Of a stretch of 64,000 nt of DNA, positions 11,354 through 27,012 are shown piece after piece. Position 1 is the first letter of the stretch. Each line of letters begins with the position of its first letter. The notes under the pieces are model-generated. The model worked only from the letters and a program-made list of their open reading frames with translations. It had not been told where the DNA came from and searched no databases. Made by a program: the position numbers and the translations under genes. The DNA is from Spiroplasma endosymbiont of Atherix ibis (GTDB lineage Bacteria; Bacillota_I; Bacilli_A; Mycoplasmatales; Mycoplasmataceae): NCBI RefSeq assembly GCF_964020005.1, contig NZ_OZ026474.1, forward strand, positions 806,001 to 870,000, in the 5' to 3' direction.

Positions 11354-13786
11354 TTAAAGATAAATAGATAAATTGTATTTGACTTTTTCATTTTTTTCTT
11401 GATCTGATTTTAAATTGATATTTACATCTATTATAACTTCATTATAGACTTTAAAATTATTTTTTAAGAATTAACAATAGAGTTCTTTTTTAAAACTTAT
11501 TTTTACCATATACATTTCATTTTCTTTAATATAAGAACTATTTTCTACTTGTTTTCATTTTTCATTAGAGTCCTTTTCTTTTACATATCAATTTATTTGT
11601 AAAATATTTAAAAAGTCTTTAACTGTTGTTCCAAAACTAGAATTTAAATAATCTTTAAATTCCTTTATTTCTTTTGTATTTTCTTTTTTTAAAATTTTTA
11701 AGTATTCTTGTGTAATTTCATATTCTAATTTTTGTAAAGTAGAATCACTTGATTCTGATATAAAATCAACTTTATTAAAATTGTTAAGACAAGATAAATC
11801 TATATATTTATTTGTTGATTTAATTGTTAAAAGCTCTAATACTTGCTCTTTTGAAGTTAATAAAGGATTTTTCTTTAATACGAATTCTACTTTTTCATTT
11901 TTAGTTAATAACTCTTTATCTTCTCCTAAACCATTGTTTGGATCTTGACTATTATTTTCTTTCATTTCTCGTGTATACTTTATTTCTATATCTTTTTCAA
12001 AATTTATAAAAGGAGCTTCAACATCAATAAAATCTTTTATTTTATTATTGATATCTTTTTTATAATCTCCTTCTTTTATTTCAATTTTATCAAAAGAAGG
12101 TTTCATAACTTTTAAATCATAATCTATAATATTGTATAAAAATGAATTACCCTCTAAAAAGTCTGAATCTTTTAAGACTACAATATCAAACTTCTCATTA
12201 GGTTTTAAGTATTTATCATTACTTTGAAACTCTAATTTAAAATCTCTATTCTCCTTTAAATTTTTAAAATCAGAAGAAGAGGAAAGAAGTGAATTTATTA
12301 TTTTAGATACCTCTTCTTTTTGTAATCCAGCAGTAATATTAATAGAATTTTCAAGACCAGTAAATAAAAAATTATCTAAGAATTTTTTAATATCTTTAGA
12401 ATTATATTTATTAGTTTTAATTTTAATTGATTTATTATTTTGAAGAAATAAATTAGATTTTAAATTTGCTTTTATAATAATTTCTTCATCCCCTACTATA
12501 AACTCTTTAGATTTTGAAAAATTAAAAGTTAATTCATCTAAAACTTTTGTTTCTTTAAAGACATTTTGGATGTTTTCATATACTTCTTTTTTATAATCAT
12601 CTTTATTAGTATTTCCAATACTAATTTTAATATTTCTAATTTCTTGAGTAATAAAGTCTATATCTAATTTAGGAGTTTCAAGAACTATTTGATTTCCTAT
12701 AATATATTTTGAACTAGAAATGGGTTTAATTTTTATCTTATCTCCAGGATATAAAACAGAATACTTATTTTCTATTTCTATTTTATAATCAACATTTATT
12801 TTAGCTTCTGGAATAAGATAATATAGCAAAGAATTTAGCTGATTTTCGATATCCTCTTTAGAGGTATTAAATTTATAATTTAATTTATAAAAATCTTGTT
12901 TTACATCATTTAAATTAAAAGTTTTTACAATAAATTGTTGATTTTCACCATTAATCATATTTGAATTAGGATCAGCATATAAAGTAACAATATCTCCATC
13001 TTTTAAAAGTTTTGTTTTAGAGTTAATCTCTATATAGAAATCCTTATTAAATTCAGCATTTCTAGAATGTTTTTTAATTTTATTTATTATATTTGATTTA
13101 ACTTTATCTTTTGTTTGATTGTTTCTTGGAATTACATCAGAATAATCTAAAGTTGATAAATCCAACAAAATTAATTTAAACTGTATTGAGCCTCTCAATA
13201 CTTTTGAAAAAGGTATATAGTTTATATAAACTATATCATTTTTAGATCAAATATCTTCTTTTTGAGATTCATAAGTTATTTTAAAATCCATATTATTTTT
13301 TGTATTTATTATAATTTTTTCAATACATGCAGAAAACTTTATTAAAGAAGACTTTATGTATTCTCCAGTTCGAGGTTTACACAAATCAATATTATCTTCA
13401 TAAGTTGTTAAACTTATAAAATCTACAACTTTTCTTATTGGTTTACTTGAATAAATTAATTTTGATGTTTTTATAGCATTTATATATACATCATCATTTA
13501 CTTCAAAAAAATCATTTCCATTATCATTAAATATAATTGCATAATCTACATTTAATTTTGTTCCTAATATTTTATCTTCAATTAATTTTTGAATACTTTT
13601 TTTATAAACTTATTTATTTGATAAAGGTAATGGTTCTTTAATATCTGACTCTATTGTTGATATATCTATCATGTTTTCTTTTTCTGGAAAATAACCCTCT
13701 TTTTCTTGATTAAATCCACAAGAATATAAATTTAGTAATGTGGGTATAAAAAGAAAAAAGGTAAAAAATATAAATAACTTTTTCAT
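11354..13786 (-). pseudogene. Large repeat-bearing lipoprotein interrupted by two in-frame TAA codons
   Basis: The gene starts MKKLFIFFTFFLF with a lipobox ending LYSCG, so the mature protein would be lipid-anchored outside the cell. After 58 codons the frame meets TAA (13610-13612) and continues without shift (VYKKSIQKLIEDKILG) for more than 700 codons. A second in-frame TAA lies at 11471-11473, followed by about 38 open codons to a TAA at 11354. The body has several imperfect repeats of about 100 residues built on a pattern like YKIEI...L..GDKIKIK...I.GN. The family is not recognised. Both stops replace single codons with no indel. The long central part could only be translated by readthrough or a new start. 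Confidence 0.7.
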
Positions 13787-13881
13787 TTCAATAAATATCC
13801 TTCTATCAAAATTCTATAACATTTTTTAAAAAAATAGAAAAATAAAATGTGTATAATTTAGTTATTGAGGATATTAAAATT

Positions 13882-14760
13882 ATGAAATTTTATTTATGTT
13901 TTTATACATTATGTGTAAATATATTTATTAATATTTTTTTAATAATGGCAAGTATTTATCTTTCTATTTATGGTATTAATTATTCTATTAATTACTTAGA
14001 AATAGAAGTAAAAAATTATTTAAATACTTATATAGAAAAAAATAGATATTTTATAAATTATAGTAAAAACAAACAATATCTAGATTTAATATATGCTGAT
14101 TTATATAACAGTCAGATTAAATCTATTGAAAATGATTTGAACTATAATAATTTTAAAAATTGAAACTCATTTTTAGAACTTTCTAATATTAAAATTCTTT
14201 CTAATTCAACTAATTTATACAACACTATTTTAAATTTTATAATGTTACCAACTAAATTTTTAAAATATAATAATCCTAGTATTTTTGAAAATAATGACTT
14301 TCTAGTAAACTATTCAAAAAACTCATTTAAAAAAATTAAATCATACTATAATAAAAATTCCATTATTAATAAAAATTATTGATATCAATAAAATAGTGAA
14401 AATAATTATTATAAATATCTATATGACTCTATAGATTCTTTTTTAAGTTTTTTAGAACAATTAATGCTAAAAAAATTAAATGAAGATGATATAGTTTTTT
14501 TTAATGAAAAAATAACTATTGTTGATGTAAATGACATTCAAAATAGAAAAGAAAACCTTTCTAAATATAGTTTTTATAAAGTTGAATTTAAAAAATATAT
14601 TTTAAACAGTTACATTAATGTAATTTTTCTAATAATAATTTTACCAATTAATTCTTTTTTTGGAATCTTATTATTTTTAATTTTAAAAATCTATATACCT
14701 AAAATTAAATTTCACCCTACATTTAAATTTAAATTTATAAACTCTTTTAAATATCATTAA
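13882..14760 (+). pseudogene. Hypothetical membrane protein with one in-frame TAA
   Basis: Starts MKFYLCFYTLCVNIF with GAGG eleven bases upstream. The first hydrophobic segment is at residues 5-30 and a second at the far C-terminus (NVIFLIIILPINSFFGILLF). A polar helical region lies between. The frame is interrupted only by TAA at 14389-14391 (YWYQ, stop, NSENNYYKY) and otherwise continues to the TAA at 14758-14760. Reading through would give 292 residues with a membrane segment at each end; stopping leaves about 169. It converges with, and slightly overlaps, the extended frame of the nucleosidase-like gene. No family recognised. Confidence 0.6.
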
Positions 14761-16165
14761 AATTATATGGAATTATACCTATTTTTTTTATTAATTTATT
14801 TTTCTCTATTTTAAATACTAATTTTCCTTTTTTAACTTTAGCTTTAAATGATGATAATAAAAGTTCATCATTATTATTTGAATAAAAGTACAATAGAACT
14901 TTATCAAATTTTATATATTATTTAAGTAACTTTTTATTTAATTCATTTAAAAGTTTTAAAATAAAAACTGAAGTTGAAATTTTATTATCATCTATAACTT
15001 CTTTATTTTTGAGATTATATATAAAAAATGAATAATTTATTTCTACTTTAATTATAAGATTACTATTTAAAGTTTTTAAAATATTTGATTTCTCAATTAA
15101 ATTATCAAATATTTTATTACTATAATATTTATATACAAATTTATTTAAATCAAATTTAGATTGTGTAAATAAAAGCGATTCATAACTTAGTTTTATATTT
15201 TTAAAAATATTATCTATTTTATTGCATTTTTTATAAATATAAGAAAAATAATTATTTTCTAAATCTTTAATCTCATCATTTAAAATAAGAAATTCAATAT
15301 TTTGACTAGGTTTTTTATTATCATTCAAAATTAATAATGTATTTTTATTAATAGCTTTTATATTTTTATACTCTTTAATTATATATTTAAGTCAATTGAA
15401 ATTATCACATTTACAAATTTCTATTATGAATGAAAATACACTATCAGATATTTTATTAATATCTCAATTAATATTATTCATAAAGTAAAGAATTATTTTA
15501 TAAAAACTATCTTTAAAAAATTCTATATTTTCAAAGTACTTTAAAATATTATTTGAATTTACTTTATAAATAGGAAAACTATCATGAAAAATATTAAATG
15601 AAACATAATCAATTGCATATTTATATGCTACTTGTGCAATAGCACAACTTTCTGAATTTATTAAAGAAAAATTAATATCAAAACCTGGTTTAATTGAATC
15701 TGATGTAGCAGTTAAAAGTTCTAACTGTTTCATTTTAAAATTTTCTATATTATTTAATTTTGGTGACTTAAAAGAGAATACTTTTTTTTCATTAAATATT
15801 TGATTTAAATTTGTATTTTCAAATTTTGAAAAATCTGCATTTAAATAATAAAAATTTTTAGAAAAAGTAATTTTCATATTATTTGGTAAATTAGTAAATC
15901 TTTTATCAATAAAATCAAAACTTAATAAATATTTTATATTTTTATATTTGTTTAAAATATAAGTTGTTGTCATACTAGCATTTGCAATACCAAAATCCAA
16001 AGTACAAATAATAAAATACTTATTTTTATATTTATAAATTTGTATTACAACATTTTTTCATCAAAACTTATTTATTTTTGTAAAACTAAAAGATTCTTCA
16101 ATTTCAAAATAAACTTTTGAAAAAAATACTAACTCAATAACATTATCTAATTTTTTTATTGCCAT
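14747..16165 (-). pseudogene. MTA/SAH-nucleosidase-like protein with C-terminal extension and one in-frame TAA
   Basis: The first 230 or so residues resemble the nucleoside phosphorylase/MTAN fold. CTLDFGIANASMTTTYIL matches the Gly-rich strand G.GK.NAA.AT, LLTATSDSIKPGF matches GLIASGDQF, and SESCAIAQVAY matches the MEGAAIAQVA motif with its purine-site Glu. The later Asp is kept (IFHDSFPI). The family normally ends near residue 230, but this protein continues for about 180 more residues of unknown type. A TAA at 14918-14920 comes after residue 415. The frame stays open behind it for 56 codons to a TAA at 14747. The stop may be the real end or another in-frame nonsense codon. Start ATG at 16165 has only a weak site (AGAAAAGA). 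Confidence 0.6.
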
Positions 16166-16259
16166 AATTATCAATCTTTTCTAAAATATTTTATAGAAAT
16201 TAATATTTTAAAACAATTAATAAAGCAATAAAAATTAAATAATAATATTTTTTTAGTTT

Positions 16260-16735
16260 CTAAAAAGATTTTATAAAAGTATTTAAATAAATATTTAATT
16301 TCTTTTCAAAATTTGATATTTTAAGAAAAAAATATTTATCAGTATCATAGTAACTATTTTTGTATTCTATTGAACAGTGCAATTTTTCATAAAATAAATA
16401 AACAATCAAACCATTATTAATAATATCTTTAACTTCCATATAAGTCATGTGAATTAAATTATTTAATTTATTTAAATCAGAAATAGCAATATTTATTTGT
16501 TTTGCTTGATCAAATGTTTTTAAAAGTAAGCTTCTTTTTTTTCTATTTTTTCTTTTATATCTTTTTCTTGATTAAAGTTATATTCAACTTTTAGTTGTTT
16601 TTGCATCATAGTAAAGAAGTTATTTATATTTAAAACATTGAAAAAATCTTCAAATTCCCATTTAAATTTAATATCTTCAATTTTAGTTTCTATAAACTTT
16701 TTTTTGAATTTTTTTGTAATCTCTTCTACTAACAT
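16260..16735 (-). pseudogene. Hypothetical protein, frameshifted in an A run
   Basis: The 5' part starts MLVEEITKKFKKKF and ends KIEKKEAYF at a TAA. The second part (SLLLKTFDQAKQINIAISDL...FIKSF) is open in the neighbouring frame. The two join cleanly if one base is changed in the run of eight A (on the gene strand) near 16545. The combined product of about 158 residues is charged and helical with no recognised family. It lies directly upstream of the nucleosidase-like gene, on the same strand. Slippage or a homopolymer error are possible. Confidence 0.5.
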
Positions 16736-16772
16736 AAAAATTCCTCTTATCTCTATAATATTTTATAAAAAA

Positions 16773-16792
16773 ACCTACTCTTAAGAGTAGGT
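16773..16792. terminator. rRNA operon terminator, bidirectional
   Basis: A perfect hairpin (ACCTACTC, loop TTAA, GAGTAGGT) is flanked by A and T runs on both sides. It lies just beyond the 3' end of the 5S gene and upstream of the hypothetical gene at 16735. In the rRNA direction the stem is followed by a U run, as expected of a Rho-independent terminator. Confidence 0.85.
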
Positions 16793-16805
16793 TTTAAAAC
16801 TTTTA

Positions 16806-16910
16806 AACTGGCAGCGCCCTATTTTTGCATTATACTATCGTCGGCGTAGCTGATCTTAACTTCTGTGTTCGGCATGGGAACAGGTGTGACCTCAGCGCTA
16901 TGACCACCAG
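16806..16910 (-). rRNA. rrf: 5S ribosomal RNA
   Basis: Read on the minus strand it begins CTGGTGGTCATAGCGC and contains the conserved CCGAACACAGAAGTTAAG. It ends GGGCGCTGCCAG, which pairs with the 5' end to form helix I. The length of about 105 bases is short but normal for Mollicutes. It is the third gene of the 16S-23S-5S operon, with a terminator directly downstream. Confidence 0.95.
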
Positions 16911-16968
16911 ATCTTAAGTTTTTTTGTCTAAGAGACTAAGTTTTCTTTTGAAAACTAAATCGTACTCT

Positions 16969-16987
16969 CAAAACTGAATACTAGATG
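16969..16987 (-). other. 23S processing stem, 3' arm
   Basis: On the plus strand this segment reads CAAAACTGAATACTAGATG and is nearly complementary to the segment at 20068-20090 in the 16S-23S spacer. Pairing of the two would close a stem around the 23S transcript, the usual RNase III processing substrate. One mismatch is visible. Confidence 0.65.
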
Positions 16988-17018
16988 ATTTTATATATCT
17001 ATACAAGCAATTTGTTTT

Positions 17019-19945
<2,927 letters not shown>

Positions 19946-20067
19946 TATTGCATATATAGATAATCTATAAAATTAATGAAATTTTAGTTTTCTTAGTATT
20001 AATCTAAATTAAATTACTAATACGTTTTATATTGTTTATAAACGTAAGAAAAATAAAATGTCTATTT

Positions 20068-20090
20068 TCATCTAATATTCAGTTTTCAAA
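20068..20090 (-). other. 23S processing stem, 5' arm
   Basis: The plus strand reads CATCTAATATTCAGTTTTC, nearly the reverse complement of 16969-16987 beyond the other end of 23S. Together they can form the long stem that RNase III cuts to release pre-23S. Confidence 0.65.
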
Positions 20091-20143
20091 GAACGATTTT
20101 CTTTACAGAAATTGTTTGGGCAAAAAAGCCCACAAAAACAATC

Positions 20144-20162
20144 TCTGAAAACTAGATAGAAC
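20144..20162 (-). other. 16S processing stem, 3' arm
   Basis: The plus strand reads TCTGAAAACTAGATAGAAC, which is almost the exact reverse complement of 21841-21860 upstream of 16S. The pair brackets the 16S gene and should form its RNase III processing stem. Confidence 0.7.
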
Positions 20163-20228
20163 GAGATATAATCATAAGCTGTTTTATCGTTTCACTCAGC
20201 TTTTTCTCTTAATCTACGAATACTCCAT

Positions 20229-21754
<1,526 letters not shown>

Positions 21755-21840
21755 AATCAATGTGAAAATTTTGATTCATGACTATATCTTGATTCTCAAA
21801 TAATTGAACTTGTATAAATTGTACAAATTAATTGGTTGTT

Positions 21841-21860
21841 GTTCTATCTAGTTTTCAAAG
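21841..21860 (-). other. 16S processing stem, 5' arm
   Basis: The plus strand reads GTTCTATCTAGTTTTCAAAG in the rRNA leader. It is complementary to 20144-20162 after the 16S gene and should form the pre-16S stem with it. Confidence 0.7.
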
Positions 21861-21902
21861 ATCATTTTACGCTAGTTTTTTTCTCAATTAACGACATATA
21901 AG

Positions 21903-21931
21903 AATATATATGATTCAAAACCAATAAGCAA
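21903..21931 (-). promoter_or_regulatory. Candidate rRNA operon promoter
   Basis: On the minus strand TTGCTT (21926-21931) and TATATT (21903-21908) are separated by 17 bases, about 150 bases before 16S and just upstream of the processing arm. The rest of the leader (21755-22112) is AT-rich with no gene. Confidence 0.5.
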
Positions 21932-22089
21932 TACTTTTTTAAAATTTTTTTAAACTTTTTTTTAAATTTTTCTTTGCAGTTAAACTTAACCAAAAAATAA
22001 TTTTTAAATCTTAAAAACCATTTAAAATAGGCATTGTCATTGACAAGAAAGATAATAACATAATAAAAAATAAAAAGTACAAAAAAAAT

Positions 22090-22112
22090 AAAAAAGTTTA
22101 AACTTTTTTATT
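22090..22112. terminator. Terminator-like hairpin after the membrane protein gene
   Basis: The palindrome AAAAAAGTTTAAACTTTTTT directly follows the TAA at 22113 of the membrane protein gene. It lies upstream of the rRNA promoter. The stem is weak (A/T only) but has flanking T runs. Confidence 0.5.
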
Positions 22113-23402
22113 TTATTCATCTCAATCTATTGTTGGTGTAAATTGTTCATCATTTTGATTATTTACAGGATCTAAAATATTATCAATATTTATATCCATA
22201 GTTTTTGTTTTTTGTTTATTCAAATTATTTACAGTATTTGTCTTGCTTAAACCCTGATCTGTTTTAAGTTTTTTTGGAGTCAATTTTCTATTTTGTTTTT
22301 TCATTGCCTCTCAAATTCTGTCAGAATCACCTAAAAAGACTTTTCCTTGGTAATTTTCATCTAATTTAGGAGTTTTTCTAATATTTCTTTGAACATAAGT
22401 TGGATTTACAACATTACCAATTGGTTGATCAAATTCACCAGCTCTTTGTGCAGATCTTCTAGGAACTATAGTTTGTTTATAAGGATCTTTAGGTTCTATA
22501 ATAGTAGGCAATTCTTCTAATTTAGGAATATTATTAACAGGTGCTGCATTTTTCATAACATCATTTGGTTTTCTTGCAATTGAACTATTTTCAATTTCAC
22601 TATATTTATTTTCTTGTAAAATTATATCTTCTGATTTAGAAGATGATTTATTATTTTCTAAAAAATCAACACCTAATGAATTGTTTTTATATGAATCATC
22701 TTCTAAAGGAATGTTTTCTAATGAATTATTATCAAAAAAAGCATTTTCTAAAGAACTATCTTTTTCTTCTTCTATTAACTCTTCTTCATGAAATTTATTA
22801 TTATTAATATCTTCTTTTAACTTAGCAAGTTTATCTACCATATTAAATGTTTTTTCATTTGGAGTAGAAGTAAATTCTGGATTAAATTCAGGAATTTTTT
22901 TTACACTTTCTTTAGAACTTATAGATGACAAATCATTTAAAGCACTTTTTGATAAAACATTGCTTTTTTCTGTTACTTTTTGATCTTTGTTTTTTGAAAC
23001 CAAAAAAATAAATACTATTGAAACTAATAGCAATATTGAACTAATTGATAAAATTATTATATTTTTTAAAAATAAACTTATTACTGATATATTTATAGTT
23101 AATGAAGAATATTTTTGAATTAAACTTATTAAAAAAACTATGCTAATAATTACCAAACTTACAGCCAGTATTGTATACAAAGTTGGAATAGCAATCCCTT
23201 TTTTTATAGATAATCCTAATATTCCAAAAATAAACAATAATAATAATATTAAAATTGAAACTATTTGTAAATTTCTAAGTAATGAAAATCCTAAAACTGA
23301 GTTAAATAAACCAAATTTATCACCAATCATAAAAAATCCAAAAAAACTTAATATTAATGCTGTTAATCAACTTAAAACGCCAAAAAATATATTAATTTTC
23401 AT
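22113..23402 (-). CDS. Hypothetical four-pass membrane protein with acidic tail
   Basis: A 429-aa protein that starts MKINIFFGVLSWLTALILSF with a GGGG-type site upstream. Four hydrophobic segments occupy about residues 1-150 (for example NLQIVSILILLLLFIFGILG and IIILSISSILLLVSIVFIFL). A long polar tail follows. Its middle is very acidic (residues about 190-270), and its end is basic and rich in Pro and Asn. Three in-frame TGA codons are read as Trp; one of them joins the tail MKKQNRKLTPKKL to the body. The tail is probably cytoplasmic. No family recognised. Confidence 0.75.
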
Positions 23403-23537
23403 TTAAATGCCCCTATCTTATATAGCCCTAAAATACATAAATATTTTAGCACTTAAAAAAATGAAAGACAAGTAATAAAATTATAAAAACATGTCACTAA
23501 TAAATTTATTTAGTAGATAATATTTATTTTAAATAAT

Positions 23538-24686
23538 TTATACAACTTTTTTCTCTTTGTGCTCTTTATTTTTTTTATTATTAGTAATTTTTTGTCTAAG
23601 TAAATCAATTATCTTTCCATTAAATATTAATATTACTAAACATAAAATAATAGAAAATGAAGTATCAGATATTCAATGTGTTCTTGAAATTATTTGAGTG
23701 TATTGAACAATATTTAAATGAATAAATCAAATTATAACAACACTTCAGATTTTTCAATTTATTTTTCTATTTCTTCCAATAAAAAAATAAGATGCATATA
23801 TCATTGTAAAAAAAGATATCATATGACCTGATGGAAAATCCAAATTTCATCATCCAGCTTTGCCAGTTCCTAATGGAGCAAAAAGATCTCCAATATTAGA
23901 AAAAAAATTATTTATTTGTCATCATTCTAAATACTCTACTCCATTTACACGTCCTGTTGTTTGATTAATAACTCCTCAACTTTTGATTTTATGACCTGTT
24001 TCTAATCAATATTGTTTTCATAAAGGTTCTACTCTATCTGAGTAAAAAATATTTTCAAAATCAACACTATAAAAATAAGGTCTACCAAAAATTACTTTCA
24101 TTGAAAAAACAACAAAACTGCTAAATATAAAAGCACTAAAAGCTTTAATAGTATCAACTTTATATTCACAAAGAATAGAATAAGGTTTTTTAATAAAAAT
24201 AAATCTTATATATCAAAATGTAATTGCTATAGCAATTGATTCAATTAAAAATAAAACTATAAGTATTATTTGTCTAATATCATATGACTCTAAAAATCAA
24301 CCACTTATTCCAACACCAAAACCATCATCAATTTTTGTTGTAGTTGCAATTCATATAGAATTTGCTGTAATTCAAAAAATTAAAACTGCGATATAAAATA
24401 TTCAAAGAACATACTTTCAACTTTTTTTATCTTTTCTTTCAATTACTTTTATTTCAAAATAAATAGCTATAAACAAAAAGATAAACAAGTATGATTGTGT
24501 CATTCCAATTTCTTCATAAACTCAAGATAACATTTTTAATCAATATATATCCATTCCTTTTGCAAATCATTTATTTATTTCAATATCATAAAAACTTGAT
24601 AATATAAATGATATTATTGAGAAAATTAAAAAGGATAAAAATAAAATTTTTAAAGTTGTATAACTTTTGTTATTTTTATTAAACAT
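23538..24686 (-). CDS. PAP2-superfamily membrane phosphatase
   Basis: This 382-aa integral membrane protein carries the three signature pieces of lipid phosphate/PAP2 enzymes: KVIFGRP, PSGH (in DFPSGHMISFF), and ISRTHWISD with the catalytic His and Asp. It has about six hydrophobic segments. The likely substrate is a phosphatidic acid or lipid pyrophosphate at the membrane surface, though this cannot be fixed from sequence. Many Trp residues are encoded by TGA. The start has GGGGG seven bases upstream. It stands alone between the membrane protein and gapN. Confidence 0.85.
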
Positions 24687-24839
24687 TTTGCCCCCTAATA
24701 TATTGATTATTTCTAAGAAAAACAAAAGACATCATTAGATTTCTAAAAAAATTGTACTAAAAAATAATAGATATATAAAGAATTTATTAAAATATTTAAT
24801 TAATACAATTATATTATACACTAAATTAACTTCATTTTT

Positions 24840-26255
24840 TTAATAATTAATTACTAGTCCTTGATATCTTGTCATACTTAAAAGAGATTCTCTAATGCCT
24901 TGTACACCCTCTCCTGAGTCTTTTATTCCTAGGAAAGGAAAACTATCTGGTCCTCGTTGCGGTCTTGAATTAATATTTACTGTACCTGTTTTTATTCTTT
25001 TAGCTGTTAATAATGCTTTTGAAATGTCTTGACAAAATATACTTGCTTGTAAACCAAATTGTGATTCATTTGCAATTTTAATCATTTCATCTATTGAATC
25101 TATTCTTAAAATTGGTAAAACTGGTCCAAATGGCTCTTCTCATGCTATTCTCATTTCAGTTGTTACATTATCAATTAATGTAGGTCACATTAAGTTTTTT
25201 TGCTTTTTATCTCCAGTAATAATTGAAGCACCCTTATTTTTTGCATCATCAATTAATCCTTGAATAAAATCTACTGATTTTTCATCAATTACAGGAGTAA
25301 TAAAAGCATTATCTTTGGGCATTCCAACACTTAATAAATTAATTTTTGCTTTTAATATTGGTAATAATTTATCAGCTATTTTATTGCTAACAAGAACTCT
25401 TTTAACTGCTGTACATCTTTGCCCTGAATATCCATATGCACCATTTACTATTTCATCTGCATATTTTTCTAAATTTAAATCATCTAATACCAAAGCGGGA
25501 TCTTTTCCCCCTAATTCTAATACCAAGTCAGTTGAACTTCCCATTTTTCTTATTTGATTTCCAATTTCAACACTTCCTGTAAAAGAAATCATATCAATTT
25601 CTGGATTTGAAGTAATAATATCGCCAATTTCTCTTCCTCTACCTGTAATAATGTTAAAAATACCTTTTGGAAAACCTGCCTCTATTACTAGTTTAGACAT
25701 ATAAGTTCCAACTAAACTTCCTGCTGTTGCAGGTTTAAATACTACTGTATTTCCCATTACTAATGCTGGAATAATTTTTGCAAAAGCTAAATTAAAAGGA
25801 TAATTAAAAGGTGAAATTGTAAGTACAACTCCTTTTGCAACTCTTGAAAAAATTCCAATTTTATTTTTAGCACCCATTCCTTCACCAGTTAAAGCTAATG
25901 GTTCCATTCTTTTAGCTTCTTCAAAAGTATAGTCTATAATTTCAATTGTTCTAACAACTTCTGAAAGTGAATCTTTTAAGTTTTTTGCAATTTCTTCTGA
26001 AATTATTTGAGCTATTTCATTTTTATTTTTATCAATTAAATCTCTAAATTTTTTTAAAATAGAAATTCTATCAAGTAATGATACCTCTTCTCAACTTTGT
26101 TGAGAACTTCTTGCAACACTAAAAGCATTATTAATATCCTTAGCAGATAACGCTGTTACTTTTCCTGCTACTGTTAAAATTGCAGGATTAATTATTTCTA
26201 ATCATTGTCCATTGTCTACTAATTCATTATTAATTAAAGCATTATATTGTCTCAT
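24840..26255 (-). CDS. gapN: NADP-dependent glyceraldehyde-3-phosphate dehydrogenase (non-phosphorylating)
   Basis: A 471-aa aldehyde dehydrogenase. The nucleotide-binding and catalytic motifs are present: FNYPFNLAFAKIIPALVMGN, FTGSVEIGNQI, ELGGKDPALV with the general-base Glu, and YSGQRCTAVKRV with the nucleophilic Cys. The C-terminal RPQRGPDSFPFLGIKDSGEG is typical of GapN rather than other aldehyde dehydrogenases. It oxidises glyceraldehyde 3-phosphate to 3-phosphoglycerate and yields NADPH, a major NADPH source in Mollicutes. GAAAGG precedes the ATG. The frame is intact. Confidence 0.9.
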
Positions 26256-26273
26256 TATTAAATTTCCTTTCTT

Positions 26274-27011
26274 TTATTTTAATGAATAAATATTATTCAT
26301 TAAAATTGATCCTGCAATTGCAACATTTAAACTTTCCAATTCTGAATCTGTTTTAATTATTACATTTTTATCTATAGTTTTAGATACTTCCTTTGAAATA
26401 CCTTTACCCTCATTTCCAAGTATTAAAGCTATTTTTTTATCTTTTATTTCACTTAAATTACAGCTTTTTTCTTTTAATAAAGTACCTAAAATTATTATAT
26501 TCCTTTGCTTTAATTTATTTATAAAATTTATTAGTTCTTCATTTTTGAGATTTAAGTCAAAGTGATTAGATTGAGTTGCTCTCAAAACTTTGGAGTTATA
26601 AAAACTTACACAATCATTTGAACAAATTATGTTTTTAAAACCAAAAGCAAATGCACTTCTTATTAAAGTTCCAAGATTTCCAGGATCTTGAATTCCATCT
26701 AATATAAGATAATTTCCTGGTAAATCTTCTTGCTTTATAATTTTGCAAACAGCAAAAATAGATTGATTTGTTTTTAAATCAGATAATTTTTTTGAAACAT
26801 TATCTGATATTTCAACTACATTTGAAAAACTTTTGTACTTTTTAAATAATTTTGTTTCAACTAAAATCATTTCAACTACATTTTTCTTTATAGCTAAATC
26901 AACCATTTTTATTCCTTCAATAAGATATTTATTTGTTTGTTTTTGATTTTTTGTTTCCTTGTAAGATAAAATTTCTTCAATTAAACCATTAGTAACCGAT
27001 GTGATTTTCAT
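26274..27011 (-). CDS. TrmH/SpoU-family RNA 2'-O-ribose methyltransferase
   Basis: A 245-aa SPOUT methyltransferase. The knot motifs are seen: LILDGIQDPGNLGTLIRSA, KVLRATQSNHFDL, ALILGNEGKGISKEV, and ESLNVAIAGSILMNNIY at the C-terminus. An N-terminal substrate-binding domain (about 90 residues) precedes it, as in 23S rRNA Gm methyltransferases such as RlmB. The target RNA is not known. The ATG lies one base after the stop of the gene upstream, which implies coupled translation. Confidence 0.88.
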   Translation of the reverse strand: MKITSVTNGLIEEILSYKETKNQKQTNKYLIEGIKMVDLAIKKNVVEMILVETKLFKKYKSFSNVVEISDNVSKKLSDLKTNQSIFAVCKIIKQEDLPGNYLILDGIQDPGNLGTLIRSAFAFGFKNIICSNDCVSFYNSKVLRATQSNHFDLNLKNEELINFINKLKQRNIIILGTLLKEKSCNLSEIKDKKIALILGNEGKGISKEVSKTIDKNVIIKTDSELESLNVAIAGSILMNNIYSLK

Positions 27012-27012
27012 T

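Larger units (their letters stand above)
19946..20228 (-). other. 16S-23S spacer without tRNA genes
   Basis: The 283-base spacer contains no tRNA. It holds a small hairpin (GGGC, A6 loop, GCCC, 20118-20131) extended by ATTGTTT/AAACAAT arms. It also carries the arms that pair with sequences flanking 16S (20144-20162) and 23S (20068-20090). Nothing else is seen. Confidence 0.7.
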
